This document shows positions 7,909 through 15,222 of a stretch of 64,000 nucleotides of DNA, in pieces (position 1 is the first letter of the stretch; every line of letters starts with the position of its first letter). The notes under the pieces were generated by a model. It was not told the DNA's origin. It saw only the letters and a program-made list of their open reading frames with translations, and searched no databases. The stretch lies in assembly GCA_965243625.1 (NCBI GenBank), contig CBDEVI010000002.1:2108001-2172000 (forward strand). The letters run 5' to 3'. This stretch comes from JAJECS01 sp965243625 (GTDB lineage: Bacteria > Chloroflexota > UBA11872). The position numbers and the translations under genes were made by a program.

Positions 7909-8253
7909 CTAGGCAATCAGGCCGGTGAGCGTCCAGAAGAGGAACAGAATGATCACGATGGTGGTCGCGATCATGAACGGGAACATGAAGAGCGCGGTGA
8001 AGAGGCGGTCGTCCCCCTTCAGGTGCATGTAGTACATGACGACGCCGGCGCCCTTGAGGAACGACAGGACGAGCAGCGACGTCGTCGTCCACACGGTGCC
8101 CAGGGCATTGCGAATGGCGTCGATGCTGGGAATCATGATTTCGACGATGGTGACGACGGTCAGAATGACTCCGACCACCACGTAGTGGGCGTAGCCGTGG
8201 CGCTCGTCGTGCTCTTCGGCGGCGTGGGCGTCGGGGGGATGCTCGGCTGACAT
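7909..8253 (-). CDS. ctaF: Cytochrome c oxidase subunit IV (COX4_pro type)
   Basis: A 114-residue protein with a His-rich cytoplasmic N-terminus (residues 1-22) and three transmembrane helices (about 24-42, 58-76, 86-110). The segment LKGAGVVMYYMHLKGD between helices two and three is typical of the prokaryotic cytochrome oxidase subunit IV family (CtaF/CyoD/CoxD), a small stabilising subunit of heme-copper oxidases. It is 16 bases downstream of ctaE in the same operon. Confidence 0.88.
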   Translation of the reverse strand: MSAEHPPDAHAAEEHDERHGYAHYVVVGVILTVVTIVEIMIPSIDAIRNALGTVWTTTSLLVLSFLKGAGVVMYYMHLKGDDRLFTALFMFPFMIATTIVIILFLFWTLTGLIA

Positions 8254-8269
8254 CAGGGCGTCACTCGTC

Positions 8270-8887
8270 CTAAATCAAGTAGATCAGGGTGAAGATGGCC
8301 ACCCAGACAAGATCGACGAAGTGCCAGTACAGGCCGACCATCTCGACACCCCAGGTGTCGGCGCCCTGATAGCGGCCGCGATAGGAGTAGTAGACCACGG
8401 CGAGCAGCCAGAGAATGCCGATGGCGACGTGCGCGCCGTGAAAGCCGACCAGCATGTAGAAGGACGCGCCGAAGAGATTGGTGGACGGTGTCAGCCCCTC
8501 GCGGACGAACGCGGTGAACTCGTACACCTGACCGCCGAGGAAGATGGCGCCGAACGCGACCACCACCATCAGCCAAAAGCGCCCCCAGTTAATGCTGCGA
8601 TTCCGAAACGCGGCCAGCGCCAGCACCATCGCCAGACTGCTGGTGAGCAGTACGAAGGTGGTGAACGACGTGAGCACGAGGTCGAGCATTCCCTGGCCGG
8701 CCTCGAACGTGTGATCGCCGTGGCCGAGCATGACCCCCAAGGTGTTGTGCTTGTTGATCAGCATGACCAGGATCAGGCTGCCGAAGAACATGGTCTCCGA
8801 GCCCAGGAAGGCCCACATGGCGACCTTGCGGCTGTCGAGGCCGGTGGAGGTGGGGTGCTCCTCGTGCGCGTGAGCGTCGACGGTCAT
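8270..8887 (-). CDS. ctaE: Cytochrome c oxidase subunit III
   Basis: A 205-residue subunit III with five transmembrane helices, the short bacterial form. Visible marks are KVAMWAFLGSETMFF near residue 25 with the conserved Glu, LVMLINKH, and the C-terminal GFHGAHVAIGILWLL and YWHFVDLVWVAIF. Its ATG overlaps the ctaD stop (ATGA), so subunits I and III are co-translated. Subunit III supports proton uptake and stability of the aa3-type core. Confidence 0.96.
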   Translation of the reverse strand: MTVDAHAHEEHPTSTGLDSRKVAMWAFLGSETMFFGSLILVMLINKHNTLGVMLGHGDHTFEAGQGMLDLVLTSFTTFVLLTSSLAMVLALAAFRNRSINWGRFWLMVVVAFGAIFLGGQVYEFTAFVREGLTPSTNLFGASFYMLVGFHGAHVAIGILWLLAVVYYSYRGRYQGADTWGVEMVGLYWHFVDLVWVAIFTLIYLI

Positions 8888-10722
8888 CCGGGCGGCTCCT
8901 CGATCCAGCCGATCAGCGAGATGCCGAAGATCAATGCGCCGAGCAAGACGAACACCTGGTGAAAGATCAGCCCACAGGCCGCGAGGACCATGCCGGCGGC
9001 CACCAGGATGGGCCAGTAGGACGGGTTGGGCATGTGGATGTGCGGTTCATCGTCGTCGTGCGCCGTCTCGGCGGCGGGCGGCTCGGCCACGGCTGCTCCG
9101 GTGTGGCCGCCGCCGTGCTTCTCCTTCCACACGGGGTAGCGGTCGTCGACCACGGGCACCTCGGCGAAGTTGTACACCGGCGGCGGCGACGACATGGCCC
9201 ACTCGAGCGTGCCGCCGTCCCACGGGTCCGGACCGGCGTCACGTCCGCTGCGCAGCGAGCGAATGGCGTTGATGGCGAAGATGAGCATCGAGAGCCCAAT
9301 CGTCCAAGCGCCCACGGTCGACATGAGGTTCCAAAGGTCCCAGCCCATGTCGGCACCGTAGGTGTGGATCCGACGGGGCATGCCATCGATGCCCAGCTGG
9401 TGCTGCGGCCCGAAGGCGAGGTTGAAGCCGATCATCATGAGCCAGAAGTGAACTTTGCCCCAGCCCTCGTTGAGCATGCGGCCGGTCATCTTGGGGAACC
9501 AGAAGTAGATGCCGGCGAAGAGCCCGAAGATCGTGCCGCCGAACAGCACGTAGTGCAGGTGGGCCACCACGTAGTAGGTGTCCTGCACCTGGGTATCCAC
9601 CGGGGGCGAGCCGAGGCTGACGCCGGTGAGACCGCCGAGAATGAACATGGCGATGAAGCCGATGGCGAACAGCATGGGCGTGCGCAGGCTGATGGAGCCG
9701 CCCCAGAGCGTGGCGATCCAGTTGAAGATCTTGACGCCGGTCGGGACGGCCACCGCCATGGTGGAGATTGCGAAGGCCGTGTCGGCCACCGGACCCAGGC
9801 CGACGGTGAACATGTGGTGCGTCCAGACGCCAAAGCCCACCAGCGCGATCGCCGCGCCGGAGTAGGCCACCACCGCGTAGCCGAACAGCGGCTTGCGCGA
9901 GAAGGTGGGCAGAACATCCGACACGATGCCCATGGCGGGCAGGATCAGGATGTAGACCTCCGGGTGGCCGAACACCCAGAACAGGTGCTGCCACAAAACC
10001 GGGTCGCCGCCGCCTTGGTAGAGGAAGAAGCTGGTCCCGAGGTAGCGGTCGAAGAGCAGCAGCACCAACCCGATGGTGATGACGGGGAAGGCGAAGATGA
10101 TCAGGAAGCCGGTGATCAGCGTCATCCAGACGAACATGGGCATGCGGTTGAACGTCATGCCGGGCGCCCGCATGTTGATGATCGTGACGATGAAGTTGAT
10201 GGAGGCCAGGATCGACGAGACGCCGAGGATCTGGAGCCCGAACGCCCAGAAGTCGACCGCGTGCGTGTCGGCGAACTCCATGGCGGTCAGCGGCGCGTAG
10301 CCGAACCAACCCATGGCCGGAGCGCCGCCGGCGATGAAGCTGATGTTCAGGAAGATGCCGCCGAACAAATAGACCCAATAGCTCAGCGCGTTCAGCCGCG
10401 GAAAGGCCACGTCGCGCGCGCCGATCATGAGCGGCACCAGGAGGTTGAAGAAGGCCGCCGACAGTGGCATCAGCGCCAGGAACACCATGGTCGTGCCGTG
10501 CATGGTGAAGAGCTCGGCGAACCGATCGGGATGGACGAGATCGAGTTCGGGCCGCGAAAGCTGCAGCCGTATAAGAAGCGCCTCCAGGCCGCCCAGCGCA
10601 AAAAACGCCAGCGAGGTGACGAAATAGAGCACGGCGATGCGCTTGTGGTCGACCGTGGTGATCCAACTCCACGCCGTGCCGGCGTAGGTGTTGGGCCGGA
10701 CGCTGACCGTGGTGGTGGCCAT
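8884..10722 (-). CDS. ctaD: Cytochrome c oxidase subunit I (caa3 type)
   Basis: A 612-residue heme-copper oxidase catalytic subunit. Ligands are visible: HGTTMVF (low-spin heme a His), WVFGHPEVYILILP with His and Tyr of the cross-linked Cu-B site, THHMFTVG for the two other Cu-B His, and VAHLHYVLFG for the two heme His. GHPEVY places it in the A family. The start at 10722 has GGAG nine bases upstream; 14 extra residues to 10764 are unlikely. After the twelve-helix core there is a charged, His-rich loop (about 525-560) and two further hydrophobic helices to the end, a C-terminal extension seen in some caa3 subunits I. Confidence 0.97.
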   Translation of the reverse strand: MATTTVSVRPNTYAGTAWSWITTVDHKRIAVLYFVTSLAFFALGGLEALLIRLQLSRPELDLVHPDRFAELFTMHGTTMVFLALMPLSAAFFNLLVPLMIGARDVAFPRLNALSYWVYLFGGIFLNISFIAGGAPAMGWFGYAPLTAMEFADTHAVDFWAFGLQILGVSSILASINFIVTIINMRAPGMTFNRMPMFVWMTLITGFLIIFAFPVITIGLVLLLFDRYLGTSFFLYQGGGDPVLWQHLFWVFGHPEVYILILPAMGIVSDVLPTFSRKPLFGYAVVAYSGAAIALVGFGVWTHHMFTVGLGPVADTAFAISTMAVAVPTGVKIFNWIATLWGGSISLRTPMLFAIGFIAMFILGGLTGVSLGSPPVDTQVQDTYYVVAHLHYVLFGGTIFGLFAGIYFWFPKMTGRMLNEGWGKVHFWLMMIGFNLAFGPQHQLGIDGMPRRIHTYGADMGWDLWNLMSTVGAWTIGLSMLIFAINAIRSLRSGRDAGPDPWDGGTLEWAMSSPPPVYNFAEVPVVDDRYPVWKEKHGGGHTGAAVAEPPAAETAHDDDEPHIHMPNPSYWPILVAAGMVLAACGLIFHQVFVLLGALIFGISLIGWIEEPPG

Positions 10723-10768
10723 CAGAAACTGCTCCGCGGAGGCGCCGCCGCGACTCGGCCGCACCGTA

Positions 10769-11839
10769 TCACTTGAGACCCATCAGGTATTCGGTAAGCG
10801 CATCGATTTCGTCGTCGGTCAGCTCACGCGGCAAGATCATCAGATTGCCGGGCTTCATGCCCGTGGGATCGCGGAGCCAGTGCTCCAGGTCCGCGCGCGT
10901 CATTCCCATCGTGTTGGCCGCAATGTGGGCGCGGCTGCCGACGTGGGTCAGGTCCGGCCCGATGGTGCCGATCTCGGTGACGCCCCGAATCGTGTGGCAC
11001 AGCGCGCAACCGGCCGGGGTCAGCAGGGCCTCGCCGGCCTGCGCCAGCTCGGTGGTCGGCGGCACGCGTTCGGTGAGCTGATGGGCCGCCCACGCGTCGA
11101 ACTCCTCAGGCTCTTCCACCACAACCGTGAAGCGCATGAGCGCGTGCGCGGTGCCGCAGAACTCGGCGCACTGGCCCGGGAAGGTGCCGGTCTGCTCCGG
11201 GAAGATGCGGAACACGCTGGTGCGGCCCGGGACCATGTCCAGCTTGCCGCGCAGGGCCGGCACCCAGAAGCTGTGCAGCACGTCCTCGCTCTTGATGATG
11301 ATCGCGGCCGGCCTGCCGACCGGGAGGTGCAGCTCGTTGGCCGTCACGACGCCGAGATCCGGATAGTGGAACTCGAACCACCACTGGTGGCCAATGGCCT
11401 CCACTCGAATGGCGTCGTCCTCCGGCTGCTGGGCATTGGCAAAGATCACCGGCACCGTCAGCGCCGCCAGGAGGATGACCAGAATGGTCGGGGCGATGGT
11501 CCACCCGATCTCGAGCTTGAGATTGCCGTGCGTCTGCGCCGGCAGGCTGTCGCCGCGTCGCCGGCGATAGCGAAAAACCGCATAGAGCAGGGCGCCCTCG
11601 ACGACCACGAAGACGGCCAAACCGGCCCAGAAGACGACCAGGAGGAGCCAATGCGAGGCGCGCGCGGCCTCGGTGGTGGGGTGGAGGATGGTCTGCGGCG
11701 TCACGCCGCACGCCGTCAACACCAGGGCGGCAAGCAGGAGGACCGCGCCAAGGCTGGCCCGCCGCAAGAGCCGCTGCGCCGCCCCGGTGGCGCTAGGCCT
11801 CAGGTGCGTGCCGTGCATCAGGGCGCGCATGAGGCGCAC
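10769..11839 (-). CDS. ctaC: Cytochrome c oxidase subunit II with fused cytochrome c domain
   Basis: A 356-residue lipoprotein and first gene of the oxidase operon. After a signal segment with lipobox (LLLAALVLTAC) come two transmembrane helices (about 65-85 and 110-130), then the Cu-A cupredoxin domain with GHQWWFEF, HSFWVPALRGK and the Cu-A loop GQCAEFCGTAHALM. A C-terminal class I cytochrome c follows (CALCH heme site near residue 275, with the axial Met in GMKPGNLM), making this a caa3-type oxidase that takes electrons through its own cytochrome c. The initiator may be the GTG at 11839 or the ATGs at 11830 and 11818. Confidence 0.96.
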   Translation of the reverse strand: MRLMRALMHGTHLRPSATGAAQRLLRRASLGAVLLLAALVLTACGVTPQTILHPTTEAARASHWLLLVVFWAGLAVFVVVEGALLYAVFRYRRRRGDSLPAQTHGNLKLEIGWTIAPTILVILLAALTVPVIFANAQQPEDDAIRVEAIGHQWWFEFHYPDLGVVTANELHLPVGRPAAIIIKSEDVLHSFWVPALRGKLDMVPGRTSVFRIFPEQTGTFPGQCAEFCGTAHALMRFTVVVEEPEEFDAWAAHQLTERVPPTTELAQAGEALLTPAGCALCHTIRGVTEIGTIGPDLTHVGSRAHIAANTMGMTRADLEHWLRDPTGMKPGNLMILPRELTDDEIDALTEYLMGLK

Positions 11840-12140
11840 CGGTTGTCCAATGGCAGTTGTGCGTTAGATGAGTAGGCTGGCGGACGCGCCAGATTACCAT
11901 GAGGCCGCCGGTGATTTGGTGGCGCGACCGACCGACCGCCGCGACGCCGGCAGACCCGGCTGGAACCAGCGGAACCCGAGGTGACGCGGCGTCCGGGAGG
12001 GGATCGGCAGCGGCGCCGTTAGTGGACGACTTTGACCACTGAGCGCGGCATGGTGTGACCCAGACTCGGCGGGCGCCCTGGATTCGTCAGATTGACCCTT
12101 GAGGATGAGATTCCGCCTTCGGAGACCTCGGCAGAATCTG

Positions 12141-12168
12141 GTAGGGGCGACGCATGCGTCGCCCCTAC
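12141..12168. repeat. Perfect 28-bp palindrome
   Basis: GTAGGGGCGACGCA followed directly by its reverse complement, with no loop. It lies between divergent genes. Perfect symmetry over 28 bases suggests either a cruciform/hairpin repeat element or a dimeric protein-binding site; only one copy was seen in the window. Confidence 0.8.
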
Positions 12169-12207
12169 GCCAAGCATTCGGTGCGCCGCCAGATTCGACC
12201 GGACTGG

Positions 12208-12227
12208 ATTCCGGCCTCCGCCGGAGT
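12208..12227. repeat. Dispersed palindrome, family B
   Basis: A variant of the A-family palindrome with GCC/GGC inner arms: ATTCCGGCC / CGCCGGAGT, preceded by GGACTGG. Related copies are at 14941-14960 and 39186-39205, both preceded by the same GGACTGG. Confidence 0.8.
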
Positions 12228-12312
12228 GACGGACTCTAGGAATGCTCTGCAAAAGCCCATCGATTCGACCCCGATCCGTTCGCCCTGAGCGAAGTCGAAG
12301 GGCCGCTCATGC

Positions 12313-12333
12313 TTCGACAAGCTCACCACGAAC
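12313..12333. repeat. Dispersed repeat, family D
   Basis: A 21-base sequence beginning TTCGACAAGC and ending CACCACGAAC, identical at 17800-17820. Both are intergenic and followed by GG or GGG. Confidence 0.85.
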
Positions 12334-12403
12334 GGCTTGGGGCGCCTCTTAGGGGTCTCTTCAGAGCTTCCCTAGGTGATCGGCCGCCGTAACGCTCCGC
12401 TTC

Positions 12404-12433
12404 TTGACATCGAATTTCGCGCGGTGCTAGCGT
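12404..12433 (+). promoter_or_regulatory. Candidate rho promoter
   Basis: A consensus -35 TTGACA at 12404-12409 is followed after 18 bases by TAGCGT (12428-12433), which keeps the key first, second and last bases of a -10. It would give a leader of about 205 bases before rho, enough for autoregulation by Rho as known in enterobacteria, though that is inference. Confidence 0.5.
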
Positions 12434-12646
12434 GATTCGAGCCGCCCGCATACTTGACGGCGGGCGCCCCCGGCAACGAATCGGGCCCGCGACTTCACCG
12501 CGTTCGCAATGGTTCGTTGTGCGTTTTGGACCTCGTAGGTACCCCATGCGCAAGCCATATCGCCGGCCTATGCCACCGTCCCAGGATTCACGCATGCCCC
12601 GGATGCGCGCGATCCCGGTTGGCCGCGCGGCGTTGGGGAGGAGCTG

Positions 12647-14044
12647 ATGATGATGGACTCCGGCGGCGGCGGTCGCGGCGGGTCGAGTCGGCGCTCCCGG
12701 CGTCCCGGGCGAGGCCGCCGCGGCGGTGGACACGGCCGGCAGCGGTCCTATGAACCGCAGGAAGACCCCGGCATTGAGTGGGCCGAGCTCGAGGCGCGCT
12801 CGATGGACGAGCTCCAGGCTCTCGCCACGGAGCTCGGTATTCAGCCCAACGGCGAGGTCGACACGACCAAAGAGCTGCTGATCAATCTCATCGTGCAGGC
12901 GCGCAACGAGCGCGAAGGGTCCCTGTTTCTGGAAGGCGTGCTGGAGATCGTGGACGAGGGCTACGGGTTCCTGCGGCGCGATGCGCACTGGATGCCGAGT
13001 CCCGAGGACGTCTATGTCTCGCAGTCGCAGATCCGCCGCTTCAGCCTGCGCACGGGCGATCTCGTCAGCGGCCAGGTGCGCCCGGCGCGCCAGAACGACC
13101 GCTATCACGGGCTGGTGCGCGTGGTGGCCGTCAACGGCCTCGACCCCGAGCGCGCGCGCAACCGACTGCTGTTCGAGAAGCTGGTGCCCGTCTTTCCCAA
13201 TGAGCAACTGCGCCTCGAGTACAACAAGTCGGAGCTAACGTCGCGCGTGATCGACATCGTGTCGCCGATCGGACGCGGCCAGCGGGGCCTGGTGCTCTCA
13301 CCGCCCAAGGCCGGCAAGACTGAGCTGATGAAGCGCATTGCCCGCTCGGTGCTGCACAACTACAGCGATGTGCGGGTGATCGTGGCGCTGATTGGCGAGC
13401 GCCCGGAGGAAGTCACCGACTGGGCACGCACGGTCGAGGGCGCCGAGGTGATCAGCTCGACGTTTGACGAGCAGCCGCAGAGCCATACGCGCGTCGCGGA
13501 GATGACGTCGGCACGCGCCAAGCGGCAGGTGGAGAGCGGCGAGGACGTGCTGATCCTGCTGGACAGCATCACGCGGCTCACCCGGGCCTACAACCTGGTG
13601 CAGCCGTCGAGCGGGCGCACGCTTTCGGGTGGCATCGAGCCGCAAGCCCTCTATCCGCCCAAGGGATTCTTCGGCGCCGCGCGAAAGGTGGACGACGGCG
13701 GCAGCCTCACCATCATCGCGTCGTGCCTGATCGAGACGGGCAGCCGGATGGACGAGGTGATCTACGAGGAGTTCAAGGGCACCGGGAACTGGGAGCTGAT
13801 GCTCGACCGGCGCTTGGCCGAGCGCGGCACGTTCCCGGCCGTGGACGTGTTGCGGTCCGGGACCCGACGCGTGGAGCTGCTGCTGGCCGACGACGAGCTG
13901 AAGTACTTCTGGCGGCTGCGCCGGATGCTCAACGCGCTCGACTCGCACGATGCCTCGAATTCCACGGAGCTCATGTTCGATCGCATGCGCCGCACGGACA
14001 GCAACGCGGCGTTCTTCAAGTCCCTCAGCGAGCAGGGCGGGTAG
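12647..14044 (+). CDS. rho: Transcription termination factor Rho
   Basis: A 465-residue RNA-dependent ATPase of the Rho family, acting as a hexamer that pulls RNA away from polymerase. Residues 1-35 are a Gly/Arg-rich extension, typical of high-GC bacteria and probably RNA-binding. Then come the Rho N-terminal helix domain (ELEARSMDELQALATELG), the cold-shock-like RNA-binding domain (EGVLEIVDEGYGFLRR, DVYVSQSQIRRF), Walker A PPKAGKT at about 219-225, Walker B VLILLDSITR, and the Q/R loops near SGGIEPQALYPPK. GGGGAGGAG lies just before the first ATG; three consecutive ATG codons make the exact start ambiguous by two codons. rplI follows after 55 bases. Confidence 0.97.
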   Translation: MMMDSGGGGRGGSSRRSRRPGRGRRGGGHGRQRSYEPQEDPGIEWAELEARSMDELQALATELGIQPNGEVDTTKELLINLIVQARNEREGSLFLEGVLEIVDEGYGFLRRDAHWMPSPEDVYVSQSQIRRFSLRTGDLVSGQVRPARQNDRYHGLVRVVAVNGLDPERARNRLLFEKLVPVFPNEQLRLEYNKSELTSRVIDIVSPIGRGQRGLVLSPPKAGKTELMKRIARSVLHNYSDVRVIVALIGERPEEVTDWARTVEGAEVISSTFDEQPQSHTRVAEMTSARAKRQVESGEDVLILLDSITRLTRAYNLVQPSSGRTLSGGIEPQALYPPKGFFGAARKVDDGGSLTIIASCLIETGSRMDEVIYEEFKGTGNWELMLDRRLAERGTFPAVDVLRSGTRRVELLLADDELKYFWRLRRMLNALDSHDASNSTELMFDRMRRTDSNAAFFKSLSEQGG

Positions 14045-14099
14045 ATTCGGCCTATGATCTACGCCGCTTCACTTTCCGAAGACTTCGAGCAGTCCTGAC

Positions 14100-14654
14100 A
14101 TGCCAAGCGTTAGAGTCGTGCTGATCAAAGACGTGCCGAGCCTGGGCCAGATCGGTGACGTGGCCTCGGTGGCGGCCGGCTACGCGCGCAACTATCTGTT
14201 GCCGCGTGGCCTGGCGGTGACCGCGACCGCCAAGCGGCTGGCGGACACGCACTTTCACCAGGAATTGGCCGACCGGCGCGAGGCGGCCGCGCGGGCCGAG
14301 GCGGAAGGCATCGCCGGCGCGCTGCAGGGCCAGGCCATCACCATCGCGGTGGTCGTGGGCGACCAGGGACGCATGCACGGCCAGATCACGAACCAGGACG
14401 TCGCCACGGCGATTCACGAGCAGCTTGGGGTGGAGATCGACCGCCACACGCTGCAGATCGACAGTCCGATCCGGTCGCTGGGCCGCTATCTGCTCCCGAT
14501 TCGGGTCGCGGCGGGCGTCGAGGCGTCGATCACGCTCGAGGTGATCGAATACGAGGAGCCGGAGGAAGAGCCCGAGGAGTCGGAGGAGGCGGAGGCGCCG
14601 GAGGAAGCTGAGCCGGGCGCCGTCGAAGTTGGGGAATACGACTTCTCGCGCTGA
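14100..14654 (+). CDS. rplI: 50S ribosomal protein L9
   Basis: A 184-residue bL9. The N-terminal rRNA-binding domain has the family signature GDVASVAAGYARNYLLPRGLA-like run (positions 17-37), followed by the long connecting helix (about 40-75) and the C-terminal domain (VGDQGRMHGQITNQDVATAI). Residues from about 145 on are an extra acidic tail of Glu, Ala and Pro (about 35 residues), longer than the usual 150-residue protein. Its usual partners rpsF, ssb and rpsR are absent; it lies between rho and dnaB, the latter being a frequent rplI neighbour. Confidence 0.95.
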   Translation: MPSVRVVLIKDVPSLGQIGDVASVAAGYARNYLLPRGLAVTATAKRLADTHFHQELADRREAAARAEAEGIAGALQGQAITIAVVVGDQGRMHGQITNQDVATAIHEQLGVEIDRHTLQIDSPIRSLGRYLLPIRVAAGVEASITLEVIEYEEPEEEPEESEEAEAPEEAEPGAVEVGEYDFSR

Positions 14655-14696
14655 TACCGCCCTGCATTCTTCATACGCACAGCTTCCTGCTGTAAC

Positions 14697-14705
14697 TGTG
14701 GATAG
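14697..14705 (-). promoter_or_regulatory. DnaA-box-like nonamer (one mismatch)
   Basis: TGTGGATAG on the plus strand reads CTATCCACA on the minus strand, one base from the TTATCCACA consensus. It lies 43 bases after the rplI stop and faces the site at 15063-15071. Confidence 0.45.
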
Positions 14706-14871
14706 GGCTGTCGTGGGTCCGGCTGCTTACTCGCGGCGTACGTGCGGCCGTTGTCTCTCCGACTGACGCCCCCGCCCTGACCCTCTCCCGTCAAGAGACC
14801 CTTGCACGACCAGGCCAAGCTTGCGGACTACCGGGTGAGTCCTATCCGCCCCCAGGTTCAATGAAGGGTGG

Positions 14872-14891
14872 ATTCCCGCCTTCGCGGGAAT
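14872..14891. repeat. Dispersed palindrome, family A
   Basis: ATTCCC-N8-GGGAAT, identical to the copy at 6183-6202. Confidence 0.9.
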
Positions 14892-14940
14892 GACGAAGGA
14901 TGACGAAAAGGTCCCGTCAAGGGCGAGGGGACCGGACTGG

Positions 14941-14960
14941 ATTCCGGCCTTCGCCGGAAT
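14941..14960. repeat. Dispersed palindrome, family B
   Basis: ATTCCGGCC / CGCCGGAAT, 50 bases after the A-family copy; the two lie in tandem in the rplI-dnaB gap. Confidence 0.88.
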
Positions 14961-15020
14961 GACGGGCTCGGAGAGGTCCACCACCCTCCCCGCATACAAT
15001 CGGGCTGTTCGTATTATGTC

Positions 15021-15029
15021 TGGTATAAT
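15021..15029 (+). promoter_or_regulatory. Extended -10 promoter upstream of dnaB
   Basis: TGGTATAAT is a perfect extended -10 (TGn plus TATAAT). No good -35 stands at 16-18 bases, which extended -10 promoters tolerate. The DnaA-box-like site at 15063 would lie about 25 bases downstream of the transcription start, a position where a bound protein would block RNA polymerase. Confidence 0.6.
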
Positions 15030-15062
15030 GTTCGAACTTTGTTTGGTTGCCAACGTGCTTGG

Positions 15063-15071
15063 TTATCCACA
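15063..15071 (+). promoter_or_regulatory. Consensus DnaA box
   Basis: TTATCCACA, an exact match to the strong DnaA-binding nonamer, 150 bases before dnaB and just after an extended -10 promoter. Confidence 0.55.
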
Positions 15072-15222
15072 GGACAACCGAGCGCTCAGCAGTGAAATGT
15101 GGGGATGCCGCACATCGTGCTCCGGCCTCACGCCACGCGACACACCGCGCGGTTGCGAGCGCTCTCAATTGCCCCCTTAATGGCACGCCGCCATTGATCT
15201 CCGAACGGATGTACTTCCCGCT

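Larger units (their letters stand above)
11840..12646. other. 807-base divergent gap between ctaC and rho, repeat-rich
   Basis: This is the longest non-coding stretch in the window. It holds a 28-bp perfect palindrome (12141-12168), a B-family palindrome (12208-12227), a D-family repeat (12313-12333) and a TTGACA-containing promoter candidate before rho (12404-12433). A short Arg/Pro-rich open frame (12432-12647) ends across the rho start (TGATG); its upper part precedes the inferred transcription start, so only an internal start such as 12546 (33 codons) could be translated. I would not call it a gene. Confidence 0.6.
14655..15222. other. 568-base gap between rplI and dnaB with DnaA-box-like sites
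   Basis: Unusually AT-rich around 15000-15070 for this genome. It holds two DnaA-box-like nonamers in opposite orientation, an extended -10 promoter, an A-family palindrome, a B-family palindrome and a degenerate C-family repeat. No gene is visible. See the separate site entries. Confidence 0.7.

Noticed and set aside
8959..10776. 605-codon open frame antisense to ctaD
   Set aside because: It is a shadow of the oxidase gene and is hydrophilic His/Asp-rich with no domain.
12019..12252. 77-codon minus-strand open frame in the ctaC-rho gap
   Set aside because: It is made of the 28-bp palindrome and a B-family repeat, and has no ribosome-binding site.
14655..15222. Chromosome replication origin in the rplI-dnaB gap
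   Set aside because: Only two DnaA-box-like sites and no dnaA, dnaN, gyrB or parAB nearby; I keep it only as a regulatory region.
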